A stretch of DNA of 64,000 bases from Bradyrhizobium sp. B124. GTDB taxonomy: Bacteria > Pseudomonadota > Alphaproteobacteria > Rhizobiales > Xanthobacteraceae. The DNA is taken from positions 3,968,001-4,032,000 of the forward strand of contig NZ_CP152413.1 of the NCBI RefSeq assembly GCF_038967635.1. The letters run 5' to 3'. This document shows positions 42,642-51,146 of the stretch, one piece after another (position 1 is the first letter of the stretch; every line of letters starts with the position of its first letter). The notes under the pieces were generated by a model. The model was not told where the DNA came from, ran no database searches, and saw only the letters and a program-made list of their open reading frames with translations. The translations under genes were made by a program, and so were the position numbers.

Positions 42642-44090
42642 ATGACCGCTCACCAGAAGAACTTCATCGCCGGCGAATGGGTCGACGGAACGGGCATTAC
42701 GCAGGACATCAACCCCTCCAACACGGCCGACGTGGTCGGCGAATACGCCAAGGCCGACAAGGCGCAGACCGAAAAGGCGATCGCCGCCGCGAAGGCCGCC
42801 TTCCCGGCCTGGGCGCGCTCGACGCCGCAGGAGCGCTTTGACGCACTGACCAAAGTCTCCGTCGAAATCCTCGCCCGCAAGGAAGAGCTGGGCCGCCTGC
42901 TGGCGCGCGAGGAAGGCAAGACGCTGCCGGAAGGCATCGGCGAGGTGGCGCGCGCCGGGCAGATCTTTGCGTTCTTCGCCGGCGAGGCGCTGCGGCTGAT
43001 GGGCGAGAAGGGCGCATCGGTGCGGCCCGGTCTCGATGTCGAGATCACGCGCGAGCCGGTCGGCGTCATCGGCATGATCACGCCGTGGAATTTCCCGATC
43101 GCGATCCCGGCCTGGAAGATCGCGCCCGCGCTCTGCTACGGCAATTCAGTGGTGTTCAAGCCGGCCGAGCTGGTGCCGGGCTCCGCGCACGCGCTGTCCG
43201 AGATCATCGCGCGCTCCGGTATTCCCCCCGGCGTGTTCAACCTCGTGGTCGGTTCGGGCTCGGTAGTCGGCCAGACCCTTCTCGAACATCCCGATGTCGC
43301 CGCGATCTCCTTCACCGGCTCGGTGCAGACCGGCCGCAAGATCGCGCAGGCCTGCGTGCTCTCCAATCCGATGAAGAAGTTCCAGCTCGAGATGGGCGGC
43401 AAGAACCCGCTGGTCGTGCTCGACGACGCCGACGTCAAGGTCGCGGTCGAGGTCGCCGTCAACGGCGCCTATTTCTCGACCGGCCAGCGCTGCACGGCCT
43501 CCTCGCGCCTGATCGTCACTGCGGGGATTCACGACCGCTTCGTCGCCGCGATGACCGAGCGGATGAAGGGCCTTTCGGTGGATGACGCGCTGAAGAGCGG
43601 CGTGCATGTCGGCCCTGTCGTCGACCAGAGCCAGCTCGACCAGGACCTGCGCTACATCAAGATCGGCCAGGACGAAGGCGCCCGCCTGCACTGGGGCGGC
43701 GAGTTGCTGAACCGCGAGACGCCCGGCTTCTATCTGCAGCCCGCGCTGTTCACCGAGGCGACCAACCAGATGCGGATCGCCCGTGAGGAGATTTTCGGCC
43801 CGGTCGCCTGCGTGATCCGCGCCAAGGATTACGAGGAAGCGCTGGCGATCTCCAACGACACCGAGTTCGGTCTCGCCTCGGGCATCTGCACGTCAAGCCT
43901 GAAATACGCTTCGCACTACAAGCGCAACAGCGAGGCCGGCATGGTGATGGTCAATCTGCCGACCGCCGGCGTCGATTACCACGTGCCGTTCGGCGGCCGC
44001 AAAGGCTCGAGCTACGGCGCGCGCGAACAGGGCGCCTATGCCCGCGAGTTCTACACCACGGTGAAGACGGCGTACACGTTCCCGGGTTGA
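42642..44090 (+). CDS. 2,5-dioxopentanoate (2-oxoglutarate semialdehyde) dehydrogenase
   Basis: 482 residues with the complete aldehyde-dehydrogenase catalytic set: N150 (TPWNFP), E250 (LEMGGKNP) and C284 (GQRCTASS). By position directly after kdgD and gudD it should oxidise 2,5-dioxopentanoate to 2-oxoglutarate with NAD(P)+, feeding the TCA cycle. The C-terminal block PTAGVDYHVPFGGRKGSSYG is typical of this subfamily. The ATG at 42642 is preceded by AGGTTGGAAA. Confidence 0.92.
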   Translation: MTAHQKNFIAGEWVDGTGITQDINPSNTADVVGEYAKADKAQTEKAIAAAKAAFPAWARSTPQERFDALTKVSVEILARKEELGRLLAREEGKTLPEGIGEVARAGQIFAFFAGEALRLMGEKGASVRPGLDVEITREPVGVIGMITPWNFPIAIPAWKIAPALCYGNSVVFKPAELVPGSAHALSEIIARSGIPPGVFNLVVGSGSVVGQTLLEHPDVAAISFTGSVQTGRKIAQACVLSNPMKKFQLEMGGKNPLVVLDDADVKVAVEVAVNGAYFSTGQRCTASSRLIVTAGIHDRFVAAMTERMKGLSVDDALKSGVHVGPVVDQSQLDQDLRYIKIGQDEGARLHWGGELLNRETPGFYLQPALFTEATNQMRIAREEIFGPVACVIRAKDYEEALAISNDTEFGLASGICTSSLKYASHYKRNSEAGMVMVNLPTAGVDYHVPFGGRKGSSYGAREQGAYAREFYTTVKTAYTFPG

Positions 44091-44095
44091 GGTTC

Positions 44096-44180
44096 GTAGG
44101 GTGGATTAGCGTCAGCGTAATCCACCATCGGCACCGCACATCAAACATGGCGGGTTACGCCTTCGGCTAACCCGCCCTAC
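44096..44180. repeat. Double stem-loop repeat between the dehydrogenase and garD
   Basis: GTAGGGTGGATTAGC pairs with GTAATCCACC, and GGCGGGTTACGCC with the following GGCTAACCCGCCCTAC. This is a widespread proteobacterial intergenic repeat. It may stabilise or attenuate the transcript ahead of garD. Confidence 0.6.
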
Positions 44181-44197
44181 AAACTTCCGGAGTCGTC

Positions 44198-45736
44198 ATG
44201 GACCAGTCGATCGGCGCGCAGGAGCCCCGCTACATCAAGCTCAACGCGCGCGACAATGTCGCGATCGTCGTGAATGATTTCGGCTTGCCAGCCGGCTCGC
44301 GCTTCGCCTGCGGCCTGACGCTGCGCGCCTTCGTGCCGCAGGGCCACAAGACCGCACTAGACGACATCGCGGAGGGCGCGCCGATCATCCGCTATGGCGA
44401 GGTGATCGGCCATGCGCTGTCGCCGATCCTGGCCGGCGAATGGGTCGACGAGGCGCGCATCCGCATGCCCGACGCGCCGCCGCTCGATCAGCTCGAGATC
44501 GCAACCGCGGTGCCGTCGGCACTGCCGCCGCTCGAAGGTTTTACCTTCGAAGGCTTTCGCAATCCCGACGGCTCGGTCGGCACCAAGAACATCCTCGGCA
44601 TCTCCTCCTCCGTGCAATGCGTCAAGGGCACGATGGAATACGCAGTCAAGCGCATCCGCGCCGAGCTCTTGCCGAAGTATCCCAATGTCGACGACGTCGT
44701 GCCGCTGACGCATGCCTATGGCTGCGGCGTCGCCATCACGGCGCCCGACGCCGTTGTGCCGATCCGCACCCTGCAGAACCTCGCGCTCAATCCGAATTTC
44801 GGCGGCGAGATCCTGGTCATTGGCCTCGGCTGCGAGAAGCTCGCGCCGGAGCGGCTGGTGCCGGAAGGCGTCAGCGACGCCATCGTGCGGATGCAGGACG
44901 AAGCCTTTGACGGCTTCGGCGCCATCATCGACGCCATCATGACCCAGGCCGAGGCGCGGCTGAAGGTGCTCAACGCCCGCACGCGCGAGACCTGCCCGGC
45001 CGCCGATCTCGTGATCGGCCTGCAATGCGGCGGCAGCGATGCGTTCTCCGGCGTCACCGCAAATCCTGCGGTCGGGTTCGCCGCGGACCTCTTGGTGCGG
45101 GCTGGCGCGACCGTGATGTTCTCGGAAGTGACCGAGGTGCGCGACGCAATCCAGCTTCTGACCCGCCGCGCCGTCAACGAGGATGTCGGCCGCGCGCTGA
45201 TCCGCGAGATGGCCTGGTATGACGCCTATCTGGCCCGCGGCGGCGCCGACCGCAGCGCCAACACGACGCCGGGCAACAAGAAGGGCGGGCTCGCCAACAT
45301 CGTCGAGAAATCCCTGGGCTCGATCGTGAAATCCGGCTCCGGCCCGATCGCGGGCGTGCTGTCGCCGGGCGAGAAGGCGCGGCAGAAGGGCATGCTGTTC
45401 GCCGCGACACCGGCCAGCGACTTCATCTGCGGCACGTTGCAGCTCGCCTCCGGCATGACTTTGCAGGTGTTCACGACAGGCCGCGGCACGCCCTATGGCC
45501 TTGCCGCAGCCCCCGTCATCAAGGTCGCGACCCGCAGCGAGCTGGCGCGGCGCTGGAAGGACCTGATCGATTTCGATGCCGGCTGCATCGCGACCGGCGA
45601 GAAGACGATCGAGGAAACCGGCTGGGACCTGTTCCGCCTGATCCTCGACGTCGCGAGCGGCCGGACCAAGCCGTGGTCGGACCGCTGGGGCATTCATAAC
45701 GATCTGACGCTGTTCAACCCGGCGCCGGTCACCTAG
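44198..45736 (+). CDS. garD: Galactarate dehydratase
   Basis: 512 residues, UxaA/GarD family. It begins with a small SAF-like domain (about 12-90) joined to the large iron-dependent domain containing [36 protein letters not shown] and [19 protein letters not shown]. It dehydrates galactarate to 5-dehydro-4-deoxyglucarate, the substrate of the kdgD product, so glucarate and galactarate converge. It is the last gene of the regulon. Confidence 0.9.
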   Translation: MDQSIGAQEPRYIKLNARDNVAIVVNDFGLPAGSRFACGLTLRAFVPQGHKTALDDIAEGAPIIRYGEVIGHALSPILAGEWVDEARIRMPDAPPLDQLEIATAVPSALPPLEGFTFEGFRNPDGSVGTKNILGISSSVQCVKGTMEYAVKRIRAELLPKYPNVDDVVPLTHAYGCGVAITAPDAVVPIRTLQNLALNPNFGGEILVIGLGCEKLAPERLVPEGVSDAIVRMQDEAFDGFGAIIDAIMTQAEARLKVLNARTRETCPAADLVIGLQCGGSDAFSGVTANPAVGFAADLLVRAGATVMFSEVTEVRDAIQLLTRRAVNEDVGRALIREMAWYDAYLARGGADRSANTTPGNKKGGLANIVEKSLGSIVKSGSGPIAGVLSPGEKARQKGMLFAATPASDFICGTLQLASGMTLQVFTTGRGTPYGLAAAPVIKVATRSELARRWKDLIDFDAGCIATGEKTIEETGWDLFRLILDVASGRTKPWSDRWGIHNDLTLFNPAPVT

Positions 45737-45816
45737 CAGCAGCGCAGGCCAACCTGCATATGGAAAGTCCGCCGTGACGAGGTCAGCGGCGGACGATCTC
45801 GTGGCCTTGGTCAGGA

Positions 45817-46074
45817 TCAGTCGTCGTCGTGATGAATGACGGTCTTGCTGCGATTGCCGAACTCGTCCTGCTTCTTGATCACCGTGGTCCGATCACTGCG
45901 CGGCTCACGCTCCCTGATCACCGTGGTGCGGTCACGATCCCGGTCGCGATATTCATGCGACTCGCCGACCGTGACGCCGGCGCCGACGGGACCGGCACGA
46001 ACACCGATTTCATCGGCGAATGCGGGCGAAGCGATCGCGGTCACCATGGCAGCGGCAAACAGATACTTTCTCAT
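45817..46074 (-). CDS. Small secreted charged protein of unknown function
   Basis: 85 residues. The first 20 form a clear signal peptide ending SPAFA-D. The mature part is extremely hydrophilic, with an alternating Arg/Asp stretch (YRDRDRDRTTVI) and the hexapeptide DRTTVI twice, ending in a His/Asp cluster. No fold or function is recognised. A periplasmic ion-binding or disordered stress protein is conceivable. Confidence 0.65.
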   Translation of the reverse strand: MRKYLFAAAMVTAIASPAFADEIGVRAGPVGAGVTVGESHEYRDRDRDRTTVIREREPRSDRTTVIKKQDEFGNRSKTVIHHDDD

Positions 46075-46292
46075 GACGTCTCTCCTCCTCGAGTGGCAAT
46101 GTGGAGGAGGAACGTCGGGTGCGACAAACCGTTCCTATGTCGCACCTGCTGCAGAGGCTCCCGCGCGAATGCGGAACATCGCGCAGGGAACCTCGCTGAA
46201 CAGGCATTCACCTGTGTGGCGAAATGCTAATGTTCCACGCGTTGAATAGCCTGATTTGATGGCCCACGTCCCCATCAACAGGAGGACGTTCC

Positions 46293-46499
46293 ATGAAACA
46301 ATCGCAGCACTTCCTCGACAATGCGGAGAATTGCGCGCAGCTTGCCGAGCGCGCCGACGACGAGCCGACCTACAATCGCTTCAAGCGCATGGAGGCGGCC
46401 TGGCGCGCGCTGGCCAAGGAGCAGGATTGGCTCGACGGCGAAACCTCGTCGTCGGAAACCGCAGCCGCAGCTCCGTCGGAAACCGCAGCCCGAATTTGA
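46293..46499 (+). CDS. Small conserved-looking helical protein
   Basis: 68 residues, acidic, starting MKQSQHFLDNAENCAQLAER and with RFKRMEAAWRALAKEQDWLD; it is predicted all-helical and resembles small hypothetical proteins common in Bradyrhizobium. The C-terminal Ser/Glu/Thr/Ala tail (about 50-68) is encoded by a duplicated GTCGGAAACCGCAGCC unit. AGGAGG stands before the ATG at 46293. Confidence 0.6.
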   Translation: MKQSQHFLDNAENCAQLAERADDEPTYNRFKRMEAAWRALAKEQDWLDGETSSSETAAAAPSETAARI

Positions 46500-46507
46500 G
46501 CCAGCCC

Positions 46508-46552
46508 AGGTCTGGAAATCCAAGGTCTGGAAATCCCATGTCTGGAAATGGC
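46508..46552. repeat. Three 15-base tandem repeats
   Basis: AGGTCTGGAAATCCA, AGGTCTGGAAATCCC and ATGTCTGGAAATGGC follow each other without gaps, just after the small helical gene and before the convergent permease end. In one alternative frame they would encode a VWKSK-like repeat, so slippage may be reshaping the 3' end of the small gene. Confidence 0.6.
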
Positions 46553-46590
46553 CCGCGCGCGACAAATGAGATGTCGCCGCGGGCCGCTTC

Positions 46591-47463
46591 CTACTCGGCG
46601 CTGCGCTGCCGCTGCCAGCGCAGCAGATAGGCCTGCAGCCGCCAGATGATCGCGGACAGCACGACACCGACCAGCATCAAGACCACGACCGCGACCATCA
46701 TGCCCGAGGCCTCGCCGCGCGCCTCGGACTCGATGATGAGCCGGCCGATGCCACGCTCGGCGCCGATGAACTCGCCGACGATCACGCCGATCAGCGCGAA
46801 GGAGATCGCCGGCGTCAGGGAAGCGAACACCCAGGCCATGGTCGAGGGGATCACCACGGTGCGGGTGATCTGCCACTCGCTGGCGCCAAGCAGCCGCGCC
46901 GCGTTGGTGAAACCCTCGTCGATCGAACGCGCGCCCTCGAAAGTGTTGAAGAACACCAGGAACACCACGACGATCCAGGAGGTGACGATCTTCGACATGT
47001 CGCCGATCCCGAACGCCAGCACGATGATCGGCGCCAGCGCGATCCGCGGGATCGAATTCACCGCGGTGATGAACGGCTGGAAGATCGCGCTGAGCCGATC
47101 GGAGCGCCCGAGGATCAGCCCGGCGGCGAAGCCAGAGACCACGCCGGTGACGAAGCCGAAGAAGGTGTTCTTCAGCGTGATCGCCGTCGCGGCCCAGAGA
47201 TTGTTCTCGTTGCGCGCCAAGCATTTTGCGAACTCGCCGTTGAACCAGCCGTTGAAGACGCCGAGCTTGGTCGTCAGGCAGCTCTGGATCAGGAAGTTGT
47301 CGAAGATCATCGACGGCTTCGAGATGAAGTACGGATCGAGCAGGTCGGGCACCAGCCACGGCAGCTTGGTGCGCAGATCGTAGCCCCATTGCCACACCGA
47401 CAGCACGACGGCGCAGATCAGGACCTGCCAGCCGATCGTGCTGAGCATGCCGTATCGCCTCAT
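46591..47463 (-). CDS. ABC transporter permease, nitrate/sulfonate/taurine (SsuC/TauC) type
   Basis: 290 residues with about six transmembrane helices. The EAA-type coupling loop is visible as FTNAARLLGASEWQITRTVV, followed by IPSTMAWVFASLTPAIS. It pairs with the ATPase at 47460-48293 (four-base ATGA overlap) and the binding protein at 48290-49351. It is the last gene of a six-gene chain beginning with leuC at 52552. The substrate is unknown but is probably the acid processed by the LeuCDB-like enzymes. Confidence 0.87.
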   Translation of the reverse strand: MRRYGMLSTIGWQVLICAVVLSVWQWGYDLRTKLPWLVPDLLDPYFISKPSMIFDNFLIQSCLTTKLGVFNGWFNGEFAKCLARNENNLWAATAITLKNTFFGFVTGVVSGFAAGLILGRSDRLSAIFQPFITAVNSIPRIALAPIIVLAFGIGDMSKIVTSWIVVVFLVFFNTFEGARSIDEGFTNAARLLGASEWQITRTVVIPSTMAWVFASLTPAISFALIGVIVGEFIGAERGIGRLIIESEARGEASGMMVAVVVLMLVGVVLSAIIWRLQAYLLRWQRQRSAE

Positions 47464-48293
47464 GCGCTGCGGCCCTTGACGAATTCCTCACCGAGCGAGT
47501 GCCAGATGTGCTGGAACAGCTCGGCATAGCGCGGAGTCTCACGCACCTTCACCGCATCACGCGGGCGCGCGAAGTCGACTGCGAACATGTCCTTGATGCG
47601 GCCCGGCCGCGCCGAGAACAGGATGATGCGATCGGCCAAGGTCAGCGCCTCGCCGAGATCGTGGGTCACGAACAGCACGGTCTGCTGCTCGCGCTCCCAG
47701 ATCCGAAGCAGCACCTCGTGCATGTCGATCTTGGTGTGAGTGTCGAGCGCGCCGAACGGCTCGTCCATCAGCAGGATCTGCGGCTCGACGATCAACGTCC
47801 GCATCAGCGCCGCGCGCTGCCGCATGCCGCCCGACAGCGCCGACGGATAGGCGCTCTCGAATCCCTTCAAGCCTGCCTGCGCGACACATTGCGCGATGCG
47901 CTCTTTCCGCTCCTGAGCCGGTACGCCTGATAGTTCCAGCCCATAGCCGATGTTGTCGCCGACGGTCCGCCAGGGAAACAGCGTGTCGCGCTGGAAGACG
48001 TAGCCGACATTCGGCGTCGCCTTGCCGGGAATGACGCGCTTGCCGTCGATCAGGATCTCGCCGCCGGTGGGGCGGATCAGCGAGGCGATCATGTTGAGCA
48101 CCGTGCTCTTGCCGGAGCCCGACGGCCCAAGCAGCGCGACGAACTCGCCGCGGCGGACGTCGAAAGAGACATCGCGCACCGCCTCGATCGTGGTCTTCGC
48201 AAGCTGGAACGACTTGCTCAGGCCCTTGACCTCGACGCGGCGGTCGGCCGAGGCGCGCGGCGACAGGGTTGCGCTTGTCTCGAGCGCACTCAA
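47460..48293 (-). CDS. ABC transporter ATP-binding protein, SsuB/TauB type
   Basis: 277 residues with Walker A GPSGSGKST (about 56-64), Q-loop region VFQRDTLFPWRTV, signature LSGGMRQRAAL, Walker B ILLMDEPFGALD and the switch His in FVTHDLGEALT. It energises import through the adjacent permease. Its ATG overlaps the stop of the binding-protein gene by four bases, and its own stop overlaps the permease start in the same way. Confidence 0.93.
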   Translation of the reverse strand: MSALETSATLSPRASADRRVEVKGLSKSFQLAKTTIEAVRDVSFDVRRGEFVALLGPSGSGKSTVLNMIASLIRPTGGEILIDGKRVIPGKATPNVGYVFQRDTLFPWRTVGDNIGYGLELSGVPAQERKERIAQCVAQAGLKGFESAYPSALSGGMRQRAALMRTLIVEPQILLMDEPFGALDTHTKIDMHEVLLRIWEREQQTVLFVTHDLGEALTLADRIILFSARPGRIKDMFAVDFARPRDAVKVRETPRYAELFQHIWHSLGEEFVKGRSA

Positions 48294-49351
48294 CCCGGAT
48301 AGGCCTTTCGCGCCGCGTCAATGAGAGTGGAGTTGACCACCTCGGCGATCTTGAGCGGCTTGATGCCGGTCATCTCGCGGAACCAGACCTTTTCGCCGCG
48401 CGCGAAGCTCGCCGCGTCGACAATACCCTCATAGTCCGCGACCTTCTGGATCGCTGATATCTCCAGCAGATTGGCATCGCGCGAGGTGCTGCCGACATAG
48501 GGCTCGATGGCATCATAGACCTCGGCCGCCTTGTGCGTCTTGATCCATTGCGATGCGCGCCATAGCGCGGTGACATAGGCCTGCATCTTGGCCGGATCCT
48601 TGTCGATGGTGGCCTGCAGCGTGAAATGCGCTGTTACCGGTACCTTGCCGCCGATATGCTTGTTCCAGATCGCCTCGTCGGTGCCGTCGAACAGCAATTC
48701 GCCCCAGCCCTGCTGCTGCGCCTCGTTCAACAGCGACAGCGAAGAGACCAGGATGTCGACCTGCTTCGATTTCAGCGACCCCAGCATGGTGTCGACATTG
48801 CCGGTGCCGATCCAGGTCACCTTGTCGTCGAGTCCCATGGTTTCCATGTAGTAGGATGCCCAGACATGGTTGGTGCCGCCAAGCGAGGAGACCGAGACGA
48901 TCGGCTTGCGGCCGTCGGGCCGTTTCCACTGCGTGAAGGCCTCCAGCGAATTGATGCCCTGGTCCTTCAGATCCTTGCGCAGGATGAACATCACCGAGTT
49001 CGACCGTGTGTCGACCGGCAGCAGCACACGCGCGGCGCGGCCGTGATTGGTCAGCTGCATCGGATGGGTGACGTCGCCGATCCCGATGTCGCCCTGCGAC
49101 GAGGCGATGATCTCGCGGGTCTTCACGCCGCTGCCGCCCTGCACCAGCTTGCAGTCGAGCCCGGCTTCCTTGAAGTAGCCGATGCGGTCCGCAACGAATT
49201 GCGTCTGATAGACCGGCACCGCGACCGGATAGATCGCGCGGCCGGTGGCCGCCTGCGCCCATCCACGCCCGGTCGCCAGCGCCGCACCGCCCGCGGCGAT
49301 CACCGTCAGTGCCGATCGCCTTGAAAGGTGGGGCGTGGTGAGGCGCGCCAT
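48290..49351 (-). CDS. ABC transporter substrate-binding protein, NMT1/SsuA-like, Tat-type signal
   Basis: 353 residues. The N-terminus has SRRSALTVIAAGGAALATG, a twin-arginine-like signal, and cleavage is expected near WAQA. The two-lobe binding fold follows (VAVPVYQTQFVADRIGYFKEAGLD, VSVSSLGGTNHVWASYYM). Proteins of this type bind sulfonates, nitrate, pyrimidine precursors or aromatic and aliphatic acids. The ATG at 49351 shares a base with the leuB-like stop codon, so the importer is translated as an extension of the LeuCDB-like genes. Confidence 0.85.
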   Translation of the reverse strand: MARLTTPHLSRRSALTVIAAGGAALATGRGWAQAATGRAIYPVAVPVYQTQFVADRIGYFKEAGLDCKLVQGGSGVKTREIIASSQGDIGIGDVTHPMQLTNHGRAARVLLPVDTRSNSVMFILRKDLKDQGINSLEAFTQWKRPDGRKPIVSVSSLGGTNHVWASYYMETMGLDDKVTWIGTGNVDTMLGSLKSKQVDILVSSLSLLNEAQQQGWGELLFDGTDEAIWNKHIGGKVPVTAHFTLQATIDKDPAKMQAYVTALWRASQWIKTHKAAEVYDAIEPYVGSTSRDANLLEISAIQKVADYEGIVDAASFARGEKVWFREMTGIKPLKIAEVVNSTLIDAARKAYPG

Positions 49352-50484
49352 CACGCGTGCTCCTTCGCCGAGATCTTGTCGAGCGCGACGAGCACGGCGT
49401 CGCCCATCTGGGCGGTCGACAGCTTCTTCGCCCCGGCCTCGGCGATATCGGCGGTGCGCGCGCCGGAGGCGAGCGCGGCGTGCACCGCCTGCTCCAGCAG
49501 GTCGGCATCCTCAGGGCGATTCAGCGTCAGGCGCAGCAGCATCGCGACGCTGAGGATCGAGCCGAGCGGATTGGCGATGCCCTTGCCCGCGATATCGGGC
49601 GCGCTGCCATGCACCGGCTCATACAGCGCCTTGCGCCGGCCGAAGCGATCCACCGGGCCGAGCGAGGCCGACGGCAACATGCCGAGCGAGCCCGAGGCCA
49701 TCGCCGCGCAGTCGGACAGGATGTCGCCGAAGATGTTGCCCGTCACCATGACATCGAACTGCCGCGGCTCGCGCACGATCTGCATCGCGGCGTTGTCGAC
49801 ATAGAGATGGGTCAGCTCGACGTCGGAGAACTCCTCCTTGTGCAGCCTGATCACCTCCTCGCGCCAGACCACGCTGGTCTCCAGCACATTGGCCTTGTCG
49901 ACCGAGCAGACCTTGTTGCGCCGGGTCCGCGCCAGCTCGAACGCCGAGCGCGCCACGCGGCGGATCTGGTTCGTCGTGTACTGCTCGGTGTTGAAGCCGC
50001 GGCGCTGGCCATCCGGTAAGGTCTCGATGCCGCGCGGCTCCCCGAAATAGATGCCGCTGGTCAATTCGCGGATGATGACGAAGTCGACACCGTCGAGCAC
50101 CTCGGGCTTGAGCGGCGCGGATGCCGACAGCGCCGGGCTCGCCACGATCGGCCGCAAATTGGCGTAGAGATCGTATTTGCTGCGCATGCCCAAGAGGCTG
50201 CCGGCCTTGCGCGCCGCGGCCGGCACTTCGGTCGTTTCCGGCCCGCCGGTCGCGCCCCACAGGATGGCGTCGGCCTCGTCCATCGCCTCCGCGGTATCCT
50301 CCGGCAGCACCTTGCCGGTCGCCAGATACGGGATCAGGCCGTATTGCGCCTCGCGCAAGGTCATCGGCACGTTCCGTTTAGCCGCGAACCACTCGAGCAC
50401 GCGGCGCGACTGCGCGGTGACCTCGGGACCGATGCCCTCGCCGCCGACGACGGCGACCTTGACCATGTTGGATTGCGTGCTCAT
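49351..50484 (-). CDS. LeuB-type beta-decarboxylating dehydrogenase (isopropylmalate dehydrogenase family)
   Basis: 377 residues with family motifs DLYANLRPI, IIRELTSGIYFGEP, VTGNIFGDILSDCAAM and YEPVHGSAPDIAGKGIANP. The N-terminal loop reads GGEGIGPEV where LeuB normally has GDGIGPEV, and the substrate-helix segment is AGSLLGMR, lacking the Glu found in the ExGLL segment of many true LeuB proteins. It should oxidise and decarboxylate a 2-hydroxy-3-substituted diacid using NAD+, but perhaps not 3-isopropylmalate. The ATG overlaps the leuD-like stop by four bases. Confidence 0.85.
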   Translation of the reverse strand: MSTQSNMVKVAVVGGEGIGPEVTAQSRRVLEWFAAKRNVPMTLREAQYGLIPYLATGKVLPEDTAEAMDEADAILWGATGGPETTEVPAAARKAGSLLGMRSKYDLYANLRPIVASPALSASAPLKPEVLDGVDFVIIRELTSGIYFGEPRGIETLPDGQRRGFNTEQYTTNQIRRVARSAFELARTRRNKVCSVDKANVLETSVVWREEVIRLHKEEFSDVELTHLYVDNAAMQIVREPRQFDVMVTGNIFGDILSDCAAMASGSLGMLPSASLGPVDRFGRRKALYEPVHGSAPDIAGKGIANPLGSILSVAMLLRLTLNRPEDADLLEQAVHAALASGARTADIAEAGAKKLSTAQMGDAVLVALDKISAKEHA

Positions 50485-51146
50485 GCAGATGTCCTTGAAA
50501 CGGGTGTCCTTGAAGCGGGTGTGCTCTGAAAATGAATCCAGGGTCGCGCCATGCGGTCGGCAGCCTGGAAGGCGTGGATCTCGTCGTCGCGCTGCAATGT
50601 CAGCGCCACCTCGTCGAGTCCCTTCAACAGCCCTTCGCGCCGCCGCGGATCGATCTCGAAGGAATGCCGCGCGCCTGACGGCGAGACGATGGTTTGCGCC
50701 TCGAGGTCGATCGAGACCTTGCCGGCGCCCTGCGTCGCCGCGATGTCGGCGGCAAGGGAATCCACCACGGCCTTGTCGACGACGACAGGCAGGATGCCGT
50801 TCTGGAAGCAGTTGGCGAAGAAGATGTCGCCGAAGCCGGAGCCGATGACGGCGCGAATGCCGCGCTCCTGCAGCGACCACACCGCGCCCTCGCGCGACGA
50901 GCCGCAGCCGAAGTTCGGTCCGGTCACCAAAATCTCAGCATCGCGATACGGCTCGCGGTTGAGGATGAAATCCGGATTCTCCGAGCCGTCGGCCAGATAG
51001 CGCAGCGAGCCGAACGCCCATTTGCCGAGCGTGCCGCGGATCGAATTGCCGACCAGGCGCTCGATGCGGATGATCACGTCGGTATCGATATTGGCGCGCA
51101 TGATCGGCGCAGCGGTCGCGGTGAGCTTGTCGAACGGTTTTGGCAT
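50481..51146 (-). CDS. LeuD-type small subunit of a hydro-lyase (isopropylmalate isomerase family)
   Basis: 221 residues, somewhat longer than many LeuD proteins because of a C-terminal tail after about residue 200. The swivelling-domain motifs NIDTDVII and LVTGPNFGCGSSREGAVW are intact. It forms the aconitase-type enzyme with the LeuC-like subunit encoded immediately upstream (one-base stop/start overlap). It isomerises a hydroxy-diacid via dehydration and rehydration. Confidence 0.87.
   Translation of the reverse strand: MPKPFDKLTATAAPIMRANIDTDVIIRIERLVGNSIRGTLGKWAFGSLRYLADGSENPDFILNREPYRDAEILVTGPNFGCGSSREGAVWSLQERGIRAVIGSGFGDIFFANCFQNGILPVVVDKAVVDSLAADIAATQGAGKVSIDLEAQTIVSPSGARHSFEIDPRRREGLLKGLDEVALTLQRDDEIHAFQAADRMARPWIHFQSTPASRTPVSRTSA

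Noticed and set aside
46321..46569. Alternative 82-codon frame ending in VWKSK repeats
   Set aside because: The frame at 46293-46499 has a ribosome-binding site, an ordinary composition and the family-like start; the alternative frame is Arg/Ser-rich until the repeats. Kept only as a note on slippage.
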